Shown here one piece after another: positions 16,019 to 24,754 of a DNA stretch of 64,000 bases. The position numbers were made by a program, and so were the translations under genes. The DNA comes from Haliea sp. (GTDB lineage Bacteria; Pseudomonadota; Gammaproteobacteria; Pseudomonadales; Halieaceae): assembly GCA_002692965.1 (NCBI GenBank), contig NZNC01000015.1:434001-498000 (forward strand), given 5' to 3'. A model generated the notes under the pieces. That model ran no database searches, was not told where the DNA came from, and worked only from the letters and a program-made list of their open reading frames with translations. Positions within the stretch are counted from its first letter, which is position 1; every line of letters begins with the position of its first letter.

Positions 16019-16069
16019 GCCGACACGGGGATTTTCAATCCCCTGCTCTACCAACTGAGCTATCCGGGC
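15994..16069 (-). tRNA. tRNA-Phe (GAA anticodon)
   Basis: The minus strand folds into a 76-base cloverleaf with encoded CCA. The acceptor strands are GCCCGGA and TCCGGGC, the D arm contains AGCTCAGTTGGTAGAGC, the anticodon stem GGGGA/TCCCC holds the loop TTGAAAA with anticodon GAA, and the T arm is GGCAG-TTCGATT-CTGTC. All stems pair, allowing one G-T. The 3' end is partly repeated at 12903-12936, marking a past integration site. Confidence 0.97.
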
Positions 16070-16249
16070 TTTTGGCTTGCTGCCGAAGGCTGCGTATTTA
16101 ACCTTCCCCTTGCACGGGAGTCAAGCGTCGGCGGCATTTCTCTTGGTTGTGGCGGCCCGCCGTCTGACCGCACAGCGTGTGGATGCAGCCGCTTGCCGGA
16201 TGGGCTACCCTGAAACCACGCAATGGCGATGACCCAGGAGGAAAGTCAC

Positions 16250-16549
16250 ATGGCAGAGTCCACTGACAAGAAAACCTCGACCCGGCAGCAGGAGCTGGAT
16301 TCCGGCAAGGAAGCGGCCATGGCCGCCTACGAGAAGTTGCTGGATGCCCAGCAGCACTTCCGCATGGCCGCCGAGGCCGCCGGCATGGATCTGAAGGAAG
16401 ACGCCATGCAGCAGCTGCTCAAGGGCAAGAGCAAGGCCGACGAGATGGGGCAGGAGGTGGAGAATTACGTTCACGAGAAGCCCCTGGCGACCATCGGCAT
16501 CGCCTTTTTTGCCGGTCTGCTGGTGTCCCGCCTGCTGTCACGGCGCTGA
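16250..16549 (+). CDS. DUF883 (ElaB/YqjD-like) membrane-anchored protein
   Basis: The 99-residue protein has a long charged, helix-forming N-terminal part and one C-terminal transmembrane segment (LATIGIAFFAGLLVSRLL) followed by SRR. This is the ElaB/YqjD/DUF883 layout, whose E. coli members tether ribosomes to the inner membrane in stationary phase. ATG at 16250 was chosen because AGGAGGAAA lies seven bases upstream; a start 27 bases earlier lacks a site. It is followed after five bases by a YqjE-like gene, as in E. coli. Confidence 0.85.
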   Translation: MAESTDKKTSTRQQELDSGKEAAMAAYEKLLDAQQHFRMAAEAAGMDLKEDAMQQLLKGKSKADEMGQEVENYVHEKPLATIGIAFFAGLLVSRLLSRR

Positions 16550-16554
16550 GCGGA

Positions 16555-17058
16555 GTGTCGGGACAGCCTGCCCCGGGAGAGCCTGTGGACGCTGCTGGCG
16601 GTCAGGACGTGACGTCCGGTGCCACTCAGCGCAGCGAAGCGGTAGGGGCGTCCACTCCAACGGCCGCGGGCCTGGAGGAGGAGCTGCGCGGCTGGTTGTC
16701 GCTGGCGGTGGAGGCCTTCGAGACCGGCAATCAGTTCTCCCGGCTGGCACTGCTGGAGCTGAAGCTGGCTGCGGGGGATTCGGCGCGATTGCTGATCCTC
16801 GCGCTGGCCGCCGTGCCAGTGGTGATTCTGGCCTGGCTGGGGCTCAGTGTGCTGCTGGCCTGGCTGGCCTACTCCACTCTCGGTTCCATACCGCTCGGCC
16901 TGGCCTGCTTTACCCTGATTCAGATCCTGGCGCTGCTCGTGATGGGGCTGGCGGCGAAACGCTATGCCCGCAGCCTCGCGCTGCCGGCGACGCGACGCCA
17001 ATGGCGCGCGATGATGGAGACGGAGGACGACGATGGGGCGCAAGCATCGGGTTCGTGA
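16555..17058 (+). CDS. Phage holin family/YqjE-like membrane protein
   Basis: The 167-residue protein has a polar N-terminus and then two hydrophobic helical hairpins (LLILALAAVPVVILAWLGLS, continuing into LLAWLAY, and LACFTLIQILALLVMGLA), the YqjE/phage holin superfamily III pattern. The start is GTG at 16555, five bases after the DUF883 gene. The stop lies 26 bases inside the next gene, which overlaps it in another frame. E. coli yqjD-yqjE-yqjK has the same order. The role is unknown beyond the inner membrane. Confidence 0.75.
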   Translation: MSGQPAPGEPVDAAGGQDVTSGATQRSEAVGASTPTAAGLEEELRGWLSLAVEAFETGNQFSRLALLELKLAAGDSARLLILALAAVPVVILAWLGLSVLLAWLAYSTLGSIPLGLACFTLIQILALLVMGLAAKRYARSLALPATRRQWRAMMETEDDDGAQASGS

Positions 17059-17323
17059 ACTGCGCGCGGTGGAAGCTCGGCTGGAGGCGCGGTACAGCAG
17101 CCTGCATGAGAATGCCACGGCCCGCATACGTTACCTGCGGTCCCTGCACCCCGCCTGGCTGGCGGGTGGTGGCTTTGTCTCGGGGGTGTTGGTGGAGCGC
17201 CTGGTGACCCGGTTTGCCGGCAGTGAGGCTGCCTCGAAGGCGGTATCCCGGGGAATGCGGCTCTGGCCGCTCCTCTCCAGTGCCTTTCCGGCTGGCCTGC
17301 TGATGGGCAGGCCGGCACCGTGA
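17033..17323 (+). CDS. YqjK-like small protein
   Basis: The 96-residue protein has a basic helical N-terminal part (RVRELRAVEARLEARYSSLH) and a hydrophobic segment (WLAGGGFVSGVLVERLV). It fills the place of yqjK after yqjD and yqjE homologues and overlaps both neighbours: 26 bases with the YqjE-like gene and four bases (GTGA) with the AI-2E family permease gene. Similarity to YqjK is by position and composition rather than a firm motif. Function unknown. Confidence 0.6.
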   Translation: MGRKHRVRELRAVEARLEARYSSLHENATARIRYLRSLHPAWLAGGGFVSGVLVERLVTRFAGSEAASKAVSRGMRLWPLLSSAFPAGLLMGRPAP

Positions 17324-18435
17324 GCGCTGCCCGCCTCCCGCCGGGAATACTCTCGCTGCGTATTCTCGCTGCACTCGCCGTTCTCTATACGGTGTATTTT
17401 GCCCAGACCCTGTTGATCCCCATCGTGGTGGCGCTGTTTTTTGCGCTGCTGCTCAGCCCCCTGGTCAAACTGCTCAAGCGCTTTTATATTCCCCGCACCT
17501 TGTCGGCCATGCTTATGCTGGCCTTGATCGGTGGTCCGATGGTGCTCCTGGGCAGTCAGCTGGCGGAGCCTGCCCAGCGTTGGGCGGAGGCCATCCCCCG
17601 GCTGACGGATCAGCTGACCGACCAGGTGGATGACCTGACCGACAAGCTATCACCGGAGGCCGAGAAGCCACCGGAGCCAGAGAGCTTCAGTTTCTTTGGT
17701 CTATTTGAAGGGGAGGAAGAGTCCGCTGCCGACAAGCGAGAGAGTGGCGGTAGCAAGGACGGCCGCGTCAGTGAGCGACTCAAGCAGGGTGGCCTGGAGT
17801 TGCTGCTGACCATGCTGGGTGCCGCGCCGGTGGTGATTGCCCAGTTCCTCACCACGGTATTGCTGATCCTGTTCCTGCTGATCTTCGGCTCGCGGCTGTT
17901 CGCGGCGTTCGTCGAGATCTTCCCGGCCATCGACGACAAGCGGGCCTCGCTACAGCTGGTGCGCACCATACAGGTGGAGCTGTCGCGTTACATTCTCACG
18001 GTGAGTGTGATCAACGCCTGCCTGGGGCTCACGGTGGGAGTCGCGCTGTGGCTGTTCGGGGTGCAGGACCCACTGCTCTGGGGTGTGCTGGTGGGTATGC
18101 TCAACTTTGCACCCTACGTTGGTCCGCTAATCGGTGTGATACTGCTAGTACTGGCCGGGGTGGTGCAGTACGGTGCGGTGGCCTTCGCCCTGCTGCCGGC
18201 TCTGGTCTATTTCACCATCAACCTGCTGGAGGCCCAGGTGATCACGCCCCTCGTGCTGGGCCGCCACATGCGGCTCAATCCGCTGATTATCCTGGTGTGG
18301 CTGGTGATCTGGGGCTGGCTGTGGGGTGCCGTGGGCGTGTTGCTGGCGGTGCCTCTGCTGGTCTGCCTGAAACTGGCGGTCGGGCAGACCAACGTGCTCC
18401 GCTACTGGGTCCAGCTGATCGAAACCCGGGCCTGA
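17320..18435 (+). CDS. AI-2E family transporter (PerM-like)
   Basis: The 371-residue protein has the AI-2E/UPF0118 permease pattern: N-terminal helices with LLIPIVVALFFALLLSPLV, a soluble insertion near residues 85-150 rich in Glu and Lys, and the conserved late segments around FAPYVGPLIGVILLVLAGV and GRHMRLNPLIILVWLVIWG. Members include TqsA and Na+/H+ antiporters, so the substrate is uncertain. GTG at 17320 overlaps the preceding stop, so it ends the four-gene membrane operon. Confidence 0.9.
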   Translation: MSAARLPPGILSLRILAALAVLYTVYFAQTLLIPIVVALFFALLLSPLVKLLKRFYIPRTLSAMLMLALIGGPMVLLGSQLAEPAQRWAEAIPRLTDQLTDQVDDLTDKLSPEAEKPPEPESFSFFGLFEGEEESAADKRESGGSKDGRVSERLKQGGLELLLTMLGAAPVVIAQFLTTVLLILFLLIFGSRLFAAFVEIFPAIDDKRASLQLVRTIQVELSRYILTVSVINACLGLTVGVALWLFGVQDPLLWGVLVGMLNFAPYVGPLIGVILLVLAGVVQYGAVAFALLPALVYFTINLLEAQVITPLVLGRHMRLNPLIILVWLVIWGWLWGAVGVLLAVPLLVCLKLAVGQTNVLRYWVQLIETRA

Positions 18436-18711
18436 TCAATTGCCGGAGGGGGGCACGTAGCCCTCGGCGCGGTCGTGCTCTTCGCCGGCGAGGAACTTGT
18501 CCATTTCCTCCTGCAGGTACTTGCGGGTAGCGGGGTCGATCAGGCTCAGCTGTTTTTCGTTGATCAGCATGGTCTGCTGGGCCTGCCACTCGTCCCAGGC
18601 CTTCTTCGAGACGTTCTCGAAAATATCCTGTCCCCTGGGGCCGGGATAGGGCGGGGCGTCCAGGCCCTCGAGTTCCTGCTGGTACTTCTTGCAAAACACG
18701 GTGCGCGTCAT
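18436..18711 (-). CDS. yggX: Probable Fe(2+)-trafficking protein YggX
   Basis: The 91-residue protein matches YggX along its length: [21 protein letters not shown] at the start (with the conserved Cys7), [17 protein letters not shown], then MLINEKQL and the C-terminal [12 protein letters not shown]. YggX is a small cytoplasmic protein that protects iron-sulfur enzymes from oxidation. Its start overlaps the mutY stop by four bases, the usual mutY-yggX pair, in which MutY itself carries an iron-sulfur cluster. Confidence 0.95.
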   Translation of the reverse strand: MTRTVFCKKYQQELEGLDAPPYPGPRGQDIFENVSKKAWDEWQAQQTMLINEKQLSLIDPATRKYLQEEMDKFLAGEEHDRAEGYVPPSGN

Positions 18712-19772
18712 GGTGTGGCTCCGGAGTCTATGGCGTTCAGCAGGCGGGCGACGGGGGCCGCCAGGCCAACCTGCGGCGGTTGCGCCACGTTATACCAGAG
18801 CTGTTCGCCAGCGGCCATGATCGATTCGGGCCGTGTGCCAAGCTGGGCCTGCAGGGGCTGAATGTCCAGGTGGTAGTGGCTGAAGGTGTGCCGGAAGGGC
18901 GCGCCCGGTTCCAGCGTGAGCGGTTCCCGGGCGAAGCGATCCAGGCACCAGTCGGTCACCTGATCGCTGGCGGATAATTCCGGGAAGCACCAGAGGCCGC
19001 CCCAGATTCCGCTGGGGGGGCGCTTTTCCAGCAGGACATGGCCGTCCGCGTCGCGCAGGATCAGGAACACGGTGTCGCGCACGGGCAGGGCCTTGCGCGG
19101 TTTGCGCCCGGGATAACTGGCCTGCTCCCCCGTGGCCCGGGCCAGGCAGTCCGCCGAGAGTGGGCAGGACTCGCAGTCCGGTTTGCCGCGGGTACAGACG
19201 GTGGCGCCCAGGTCCATCATCGCCTGGGTGTAGTCGGCGGTGCGCTGTTTCGGCGTATGGTCTTCGGCGAAAGCCCAGAGTGTCTTCAGCACCCGGGATT
19301 CCCCGGGCCAGCCGGCCACGGCGTGGTAACGGGCGAGCACGCGCTTGACGTTGCCGTCGAGGATCGCGGCTGTTTGCCCCTGGGCGATGCTGGCGATGGC
19401 CCCGGCGGTGGAGCGCCCGATACCGGGCAGCGCAGCCAGCCCCTCGACACCCACCGGGAACTCGCCGCCGTGCTGCTGGCAGACGTCCCGGGCGGCGCGG
19501 TGCAGGTTGCGGGCGCGGGCGTAGTAGCCGAGCCCGGTCCACAGGTGCAGCACCTCGTCCACCGGCGCCTCGGCCAGCGCCACCACCGTGGGGAAGCGGG
19601 CCATGAAGCGCTCGAAATAGGGAATGACCGTACGCACCTGGGTCTGCTGCAGCATGATCTCGGACACCCAGACCCGGTAGGGATTGATGTCGCGCTGCCA
19701 GGGCAGATCCTTGCGGCCGTGCCGGTCGTACCAGTCCAGTACGCGGCGGGAAAAGTCGTTCGGGGAAGTCAT
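18708..19772 (-). CDS. mutY: A/G-specific adenine glycosylase MutY
   Basis: The 354-residue protein removes adenine opposite 8-oxoguanine. The catalytic Glu is in [10 protein letters not shown] and the catalytic Asp in [13 protein letters not shown], after the helix-hairpin-helix [13 protein letters not shown]. The 4Fe-4S ligands follow [17 protein letters not shown]. The C-terminal NUDIX-like 8-oxoG recognition domain begins near residue 225 ([20 protein letters not shown]). Length is standard. It is co-transcribed with yggX. Confidence 0.97.
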   Translation of the reverse strand: MTSPNDFSRRVLDWYDRHGRKDLPWQRDINPYRVWVSEIMLQQTQVRTVIPYFERFMARFPTVVALAEAPVDEVLHLWTGLGYYARARNLHRAARDVCQQHGGEFPVGVEGLAALPGIGRSTAGAIASIAQGQTAAILDGNVKRVLARYHAVAGWPGESRVLKTLWAFAEDHTPKQRTADYTQAMMDLGATVCTRGKPDCESCPLSADCLARATGEQASYPGRKPRKALPVRDTVFLILRDADGHVLLEKRPPSGIWGGLWCFPELSASDQVTDWCLDRFAREPLTLEPGAPFRHTFSHYHLDIQPLQAQLGTRPESIMAAGEQLWYNVAQPPQVGLAAPVARLLNAIDSGATP

Positions 19773-19814
19773 CCGGCTAGTGTAATGTAGAGCGAATCAA
19801 ACGGACATGGACCC

Positions 19815-20699
19815 ATGGGAAGAATGCAACGGGCTCTGGCAATCATGGTGACAGCAGCCTCGGTCACCCTGGCGGGCTGCGGTGTCTGGCTGGGGCAATT
19901 GCGCCCGCCCGAGGCCGTGGAGACCGTGACCTTTACACCGCCGGACTGGCCTGCGGCCCTGCAGGCTGATGTGCACCGGCCGCAGGGTGAGGGCCTCTTC
20001 CCGGGTATGCTGCTGGTACACGGCGGGGGCTGGGAGGGGCGCAGCCGGGATGACATGAACCGCCTGGCACGCTATTACGTCGGGCGCGGTTATCTGGTGA
20101 TGAACATCAGCTACCGCTTTGCCCCCGATGCCACGTTCCCGGCGCAGGTGCACGATGTGCAGCAGGCGATGCACTGGCTCCACGGTGAGGCACAGCGGCT
20201 GCAGCTGGATACCGGACGGATCGCGGCCTTCGGCTACTCGGCGGGGGCGCACCTGGTCAGCCTGATGGCCCTGGCCGCGGGCACCGGCAGCGACCTGGAC
20301 CGACCCTGGGGTGGCGCCCTGACCCGCCCCGCCGCGGTGATCGCCGGCGGCGCTCCCACCGACCTGCGCAAGTTCACCGGTGGTCGGCTGGTGCCCCAGT
20401 TCCTGGGCGGGCGTATTAACGAGATTCCGGAGACCTTTGCCGCGGCATCCCCGGTTACCCGCGTGCATCCGGGGGCGCCACCCTTCCTGCTCTTCCACGG
20501 CACCCGGGATACCCTGGTCCCCATCGACCATTCGGAGGATTTTGCCGCGGCCCTGGCCGGCGAGGAGGTGCCGGTAACGCTGGAGCGCCAACCCTGGCGG
20601 GGGCACATATTGACCTTTCTCACCGTCGGAAGCGTGCTGCCGGAGGTCAATGACTTCCTGGCCGAGTCCCTGGGGTCGGCCGGGCATGTGGCGCGTTAG
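19815..20699 (+). CDS. Alpha/beta hydrolase lipoprotein (esterase-like)
   Basis: The 294-residue protein has a lipoprotein signal ending LAGC (Cys21). A hormone-sensitive lipase/BD-FAE type hydrolase follows: the oxyanion motif HGGGWEG near residue 75, the nucleophile elbow GYSAG, the Asp in FHGTRDTLVPI, and a final His in WRGHILTF. All three catalytic residues are present, so it is likely active in the envelope on small acyl or aryl esters. It diverges from mutY across 42 bases. Confidence 0.85.
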   Translation: MGRMQRALAIMVTAASVTLAGCGVWLGQLRPPEAVETVTFTPPDWPAALQADVHRPQGEGLFPGMLLVHGGGWEGRSRDDMNRLARYYVGRGYLVMNISYRFAPDATFPAQVHDVQQAMHWLHGEAQRLQLDTGRIAAFGYSAGAHLVSLMALAAGTGSDLDRPWGGALTRPAAVIAGGAPTDLRKFTGGRLVPQFLGGRINEIPETFAAASPVTRVHPGAPPFLLFHGTRDTLVPIDHSEDFAAALAGEEVPVTLERQPWRGHILTFLTVGSVLPEVNDFLAESLGSAGHVAR

Positions 20700-20740
20700 C
20701 AGCAGGCCAGCCTTGCTCCGCCGGCCTGCGCCCGATCGTT

Positions 20741-22924
20741 TCACCCCCGCCGCCAGCGATGGTAGCGCTCGACCCAGCCCAGCAGGCGCTCGGGTGCGTG
20801 GGCCTTCTTCCACTCGCCGGCGGCGTACTTGTTGGCCTCTGCCAGCGTCGGGTAGCTGTGGATGGTCCCCAGCAGCTTGTTCAGGCCCAGACCGTGGCGC
20901 ATGGCCAGAATGAACTCCGCCAGCAATTCCCCGGCCTGGGGGCCGACGATAGTGGCGCCGAGGATGCGGTCGCGGCCGGGCACGGTCAGGACCTTCACAA
21001 ATCCCCGGGCGCTGCTGTCGGCGATGGCGCGGTCGAGGTCCGCAAGGTCGTAACGGGTGATTTCGTGGGCGATGCCGCGCTCGATGGCCTCCTGCTCCGA
21101 CAGTCCTACCCGCGCCACCTCCGGCTCGATGAAGGTGACGTGGGGGATCACCGAGTAGTCCACCTTGAAGCGCTTGAGCTGCCCGAACAGGGCGTTGACC
21201 GCGGCGTACCAGGCCATGTGGGCGGCGGCGTGGGTGTACTGGTAGTCGCCGGCCACATCGCCCGCGGCGAAGATATTCGGGTACAGGGTTTCCAGGTACT
21301 CATTGGTGGTGACGGTATGGTTGGTTGGGATGCCCAGGTCTTCCAGGCCATAGCCCTGGAGTCGCGGGCGGCGCCCCACGGCGAGCAGCAGATGGTCGAA
21401 GACGATACGCACCTCCGCGCCTTCATCGTCCTCCGCCAGCAGGTACTGCTCCCCGGCCTCGCGCACGCAGCGCAGTGCCGTGTGCCCGGTCAGCACCCGC
21501 ACGCCGTCCTCGGCCAGGGCTTGCCGGGCCATCGTCGACACCTCGGGGTCCTCTTTCGGCAGCAGGTGTTGATTGCGCTGCAATACGGTCACGCGGGAGC
21601 CCAGCCGGGCAAAGGCCTGGGACAGTTCACAGCCGATCGGGCCACCCCCCAGGACCAGCAGGCGCCGGGGCGCGTGGTCCAGCCCGGCGAAGCGCTCCCA
21701 CAGGGTGTCGCTGGTGACGTAATCGACCTCCGCCAGCCCCGGCAGGTCGGGGATGTGGGGGGCGGCGCCTGCGGCAATCACGATAGCCCGGGTGGTCAGG
21801 CGGCGGGTGCCACCGGCATTGAGGGAAATCTCCACGGTCCAGGGGTCGACAATGCGTGCGTAGCCCTGAAGGACGTCAACACCGAGGCCGCTGTAGCGCT
21901 CGACGCTGTCGTGGGGTTCGATCTCGGCCACGATGCGCTGTACCCGTTCCATGACGGCGCGGAAGCTGAAGCCCGGTTCCACGGGCTGCAGGCCGTACTG
22001 GTCCGCCCGGCGCATCTGGCTGGCCAGTCGGGTGCTGCGGATCAGGGCCTTGCTGGGTACGCAGCCGTAGTTGAGGCAATCGCCGCCCATGCGCTGGGCT
22101 TCCACCAGGGTCACCTTGGCCCTGACGGTGGCGGCGATGTAGGCGGAGACCAGCCCCCCGGCGCCGGCGCCGATGACAACCAGGTTGCGATCGAACTGCC
22201 GTGGGCGCTGCCAGGGTCGATAGACGCGCCGACGCTGTACCAGGGCGACGATGGCGCGGGCGATCCAGGGGAACAGTCCGAGCAGGACGAAGGACAGCAG
22301 CAGTTCCGGCGAGAGCACGTCGCCGACCCGCTCCACCTGGGCCAGCTGGGTGCCGGCATTCACATAGACCGCGGTGCCGGCCAGCATCCCCAGCTGGCTG
22401 ACCCAGTAGAAGGTCCAGGTGCGCAAGCGGGTCAGGCCCATGACCAGGTTGATGATGAAGAAGGGGAAAATGGGGACCAGGCGCAGGGTGAACAGGTAGA
22501 AGGCGCCGTCGCGCTGGATGCCGCGGTCGATGGCTTTCAGGCGCTCGCCAAAGCGGGCCCGCACGGTTTCCCGCAGCAGGAAGCGCGCCACCAGGAAGGC
22601 CAGGGTGGCGCCGATGCTCGAGGCGAAGGAGACCAGCAGCAGACCCTGCCAGAGGCCAAACAGCGCGCCGCCGGCAAGGGTCATGATGGTGGCGCCCGGC
22701 AGAGAAACGGCAGTCACCAGGACATAGATGATGAAGTAGGCGGCGGGGATGGCGACCGGGTGTTGTTCGAGCAAGTCGTCAAAGCGTGACTGACTGGCCT
22801 TCAGCTGGTCCAGGGTCAGGTAGCTGTCCAGGCCAAGGGCATAGAAGGTGGCTACCACGGCGGCGATGATCAGCAGGATCCACAGTCTTTTCTTCAAGGC
22901 TTTGCTCCGGGTGGGGTTTCTCAA
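20741..22924 (-). CDS. TVP38/TMEM64 membrane domain fused to FAD-dependent disulfide oxidoreductase
   Basis: The 727-residue protein joins two units. Residues ~1-240 are a TVP38/DedA-like multi-helix domain (SLPGATIMTLAGGALFG and RLVPIFPFFIINLVMGLTR). Residues ~250-727 are a class I pyridine nucleotide-disulfide oxidoreductase of the mercuric reductase type, with FAD loop VIGAGAGGLVSAYIAA, redox pair in GGDCLNYGCVPSKAL, NAD(P) loop LGGGPIGCELSQAF and FAD site NIFAAGDVAGD. The interface segment HSYPTLAEANKY has a His but no catalytic HPT-E pair in full form. The fusion suggests membrane-linked thiol or metal chemistry. It follows arsS by 45 bases, so a role in arsenic or organoarsenic metabolism is plausible but not shown. 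Confidence 0.88.
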   Translation of the reverse strand: MRNPTRSKALKKRLWILLIIAAVVATFYALGLDSYLTLDQLKASQSRFDDLLEQHPVAIPAAYFIIYVLVTAVSLPGATIMTLAGGALFGLWQGLLLVSFASSIGATLAFLVARFLLRETVRARFGERLKAIDRGIQRDGAFYLFTLRLVPIFPFFIINLVMGLTRLRTWTFYWVSQLGMLAGTAVYVNAGTQLAQVERVGDVLSPELLLSFVLLGLFPWIARAIVALVQRRRVYRPWQRPRQFDRNLVVIGAGAGGLVSAYIAATVRAKVTLVEAQRMGGDCLNYGCVPSKALIRSTRLASQMRRADQYGLQPVEPGFSFRAVMERVQRIVAEIEPHDSVERYSGLGVDVLQGYARIVDPWTVEISLNAGGTRRLTTRAIVIAAGAAPHIPDLPGLAEVDYVTSDTLWERFAGLDHAPRRLLVLGGGPIGCELSQAFARLGSRVTVLQRNQHLLPKEDPEVSTMARQALAEDGVRVLTGHTALRCVREAGEQYLLAEDDEGAEVRIVFDHLLLAVGRRPRLQGYGLEDLGIPTNHTVTTNEYLETLYPNIFAAGDVAGDYQYTHAAAHMAWYAAVNALFGQLKRFKVDYSVIPHVTFIEPEVARVGLSEQEAIERGIAHEITRYDLADLDRAIADSSARGFVKVLTVPGRDRILGATIVGPQAGELLAEFILAMRHGLGLNKLLGTIHSYPTLAEANKYAAGEWKKAHAPERLLGWVERYHRWRRG

Positions 22925-22969
22925 GTAGGGGGGTGCAGCGGCTGCCGCGAACGGGCCTCTGGGGGTTGC

Positions 22970-23941
22970 TTACGAGGCGTTCAGGGCCCCGCCGCAGCTG
23001 CTGCCTTGCCCTGCGGTGCATCCATAACAGTGGTCCGCGGTGTGGATGCCTTTGCCGACCAGGTCCTCCCGGAGCAGGTCGCGCAGGTGCTGGCGTGGAC
23101 CGTTGCCTGGCAGGGGGAGATCCAGCTGCTGGTTGAAGTCGCAGTCATACAGGTAGCCGCGCCAGTCCACGCTGACCAGGGAGCGGCACATCACACCCTC
23201 CAGGTTGCCGGGCTGGTAGGCGTCCTTGAGCAGCTGCATGTAGCTCGCGAACTCGCCCCGGGACACCAGGGTGCTGCCAAAGCGCTGGATAGGCATGTTG
23301 GCCAGGGTGAACAGGGTGTTGAACTCGATGCCGAAGTGCTCCCGCAGCTCGCGCTTGTAGTCGGCTTCCAGGGCCTGTTGTGGCGGTGGGAGGCTGGGGC
23401 CCTGGGGGTTGTAGACCAGGTTCAGCACGAGCCCGCTGCCAGGCTCGCCGTAGCCCAGGCGGTTGAGCGCCTGCAGGGCCGCGATGCTCTTGTCGAAGAC
23501 GCCGTCCCCCCGCTGCCGGTCGACATTGGCCGGCGAGTAACAGGGCAGCGAAGCCACCACTTCCACCTGGTGTGCGGCCAGAAATGCGGCGATGTCCTCG
23601 TAGCCCGGCTCCTGCAGAATGGTCAGGTTGCAGCGATCCATGACGCGCACGCCGCGCTCCCGGGCCATGCTGACGACCTCGCGAAAGCGCGGGTGCATCT
23701 CCGGTGCGCCGCCGGTGAGGTCCAGCAGCTCGATATTGCGAGCATCCAGGACCCGGGGCAGCAGCGCGATATTGTCGTCGTCCATCATCTCGGTGCGGCT
23801 CGGACCGGCATTGACATGGCAGTGCAGGCAGCGCTGATTGCAGCGGTAGCCGAGATTGACTTGCAGGGTGTCCAGCGTCCGACGCTGAAGCGTCGGGAAG
23901 TCACTGACCTCCAGCAGTGGCAGGGTGGCGTGCATGGGCAA
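22970..23941 (-). CDS. arsS: Arsenosugar biosynthesis radical SAM protein ArsS
   Basis: The 323-residue protein has the radical SAM cluster CNQRCLHC (Cys34, Cys38, Cys41) and the ELLDLTGGAPEMHP segment. It ends in the characteristic DHCYGCTAGQGSSCGGA tail of the ArsS family, where some members carry selenocysteine; here the residues are cysteines. ArsS transfers the adenosyl moiety to methylated arsenic on the way to arsenosugars. No arsM methyltransferase is in the window. It is upstream of the TVP38-flavoprotein gene on the same strand, a pairing seen in other marine bacteria. Confidence 0.88.
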   Translation of the reverse strand: MPMHATLPLLEVSDFPTLQRRTLDTLQVNLGYRCNQRCLHCHVNAGPSRTEMMDDDNIALLPRVLDARNIELLDLTGGAPEMHPRFREVVSMARERGVRVMDRCNLTILQEPGYEDIAAFLAAHQVEVVASLPCYSPANVDRQRGDGVFDKSIAALQALNRLGYGEPGSGLVLNLVYNPQGPSLPPPQQALEADYKRELREHFGIEFNTLFTLANMPIQRFGSTLVSRGEFASYMQLLKDAYQPGNLEGVMCRSLVSVDWRGYLYDCDFNQQLDLPLPGNGPRQHLRDLLREDLVGKGIHTADHCYGCTAGQGSSCGGALNAS

Positions 23942-24002
23942 TCCTTGATCCGTTCAGCTTTTGCTTACGTGGCCAACGATGCGCCGGATTGCGGGAAGTT
24001 AC

Positions 24003-24030
24003 AAACAAAAAACCCGCCGGGTGGCGGGTT
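24003..24030 (-). terminator. Rho-independent terminator after the midcut protein gene
   Basis: On the minus strand AACCCGCC, a four-base loop and GGCGGGTT are followed by a run of T (the AAACAAAAAA at 24001-24010 on the plus strand). It lies 36 bases past the stop of the gene at 24066 and would insulate arsS from it. Confidence 0.8.
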
Positions 24031-24065
24031 TGCAGGCTGGCTAACCGGCGTTTGACGCCTGGGCG

Positions 24066-24605
24066 CTACTCCGGTGCGCAGAGGGGCAGCGCGCACTGCC
24101 CACCGGATGCCACGGGGCTGTTGAGGGTGCAGGCGGGTACGCCTTCTCCCTCGTTGGGTACGAGGGTGCACTGCTGCTCCGGGTTCTGGAAGCGGTAGCC
24201 GAGAATACGCATGGGGTTGGGGCAGTCATTAGTGAAAATGTTGCCGCCCCGTTCGTACATCGCGTAGGTACCGCCCGTCTCGCAGTCCCCCGCGGAGGTA
24301 ACGCTGAAGGAGCTGGTGGCGAGGCTGCGTTCCACGCCCAGTCCGCCGCTGATCAAGCCCGCGGAGAAGAGAGCCACTGCTGCGGCGCGACCGGCGGCGC
24401 CGCCGCGAAAAGCGCGCAGCGCAATGATGGCCAACAGCCCGCCCAGTGCAATCAGGGCCGTTGTGCCCAGGGTGGGCACGGCCAGGGAGCCCGGCCCGAA
24501 CTCGACAATGATCTGCGGTCCACCGGCAAGAGTGGCTGGTGCGGCGCCGAACAAGGCAATAGCGGTGATTGTGGCCGCAAGGCGGCCGGTTTGCTTGATC
24601 TCCAT
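24066..24605 (-). CDS. Probable midcut-by-XrtH protein (internal exosortase signal)
   Basis: The 179-residue protein has an N-terminal signal (cleavage near residue 28). At residues 43-66 it has VPTLGTTALIALGG, a hydrophobic helix and RAFRGG, which resembles an IPTL-CTERM sorting signal. A second hydrophobic segment follows, and then a cysteine-containing C-terminal domain of ~75 residues. Sorting signals normally end the protein; here about 110 residues follow, the arrangement named midcut-by-XrtH in species with exosortase H. No exosortase gene is in the window. Function of the released parts is unknown. It has its own terminator. Confidence 0.7.
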   Translation of the reverse strand: MEIKQTGRLAATITAIALFGAAPATLAGGPQIIVEFGPGSLAVPTLGTTALIALGGLLAIIALRAFRGGAAGRAAAVALFSAGLISGGLGVERSLATSSFSVTSAGDCETGGTYAMYERGGNIFTNDCPNPMRILGYRFQNPEQQCTLVPNEGEGVPACTLNSPVASGGQCALPLCAPE

Positions 24606-24754
24606 GATACGTCTCTCCCCCGAGAAATCTTGACTTTCCTGATGTTTTTCTACCCCAAAGTCTTGACATGTGCAAATTTAATTTTCTGTTGTATTTCCCG
24701 GGTGCGATTTTGCCCCGGTTGATCTGCTAGACTGACCTCACGTTCGGGGGTGCC

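Noticed and set aside
14605..16038. 477-codon open frame antisense to the OmpA gene
   Set aside because: No recognisable protein features; the plus strand encodes a signal peptide and an OmpA domain and the frame runs through the tRNA.
20759..22789. 676-codon frame opposite the TVP38-flavoprotein gene
   Set aside because: Gln/Gly/Ala/His-rich shadow typical of antisense GC-rich frames; the minus-strand gene has FAD and NAD motifs.
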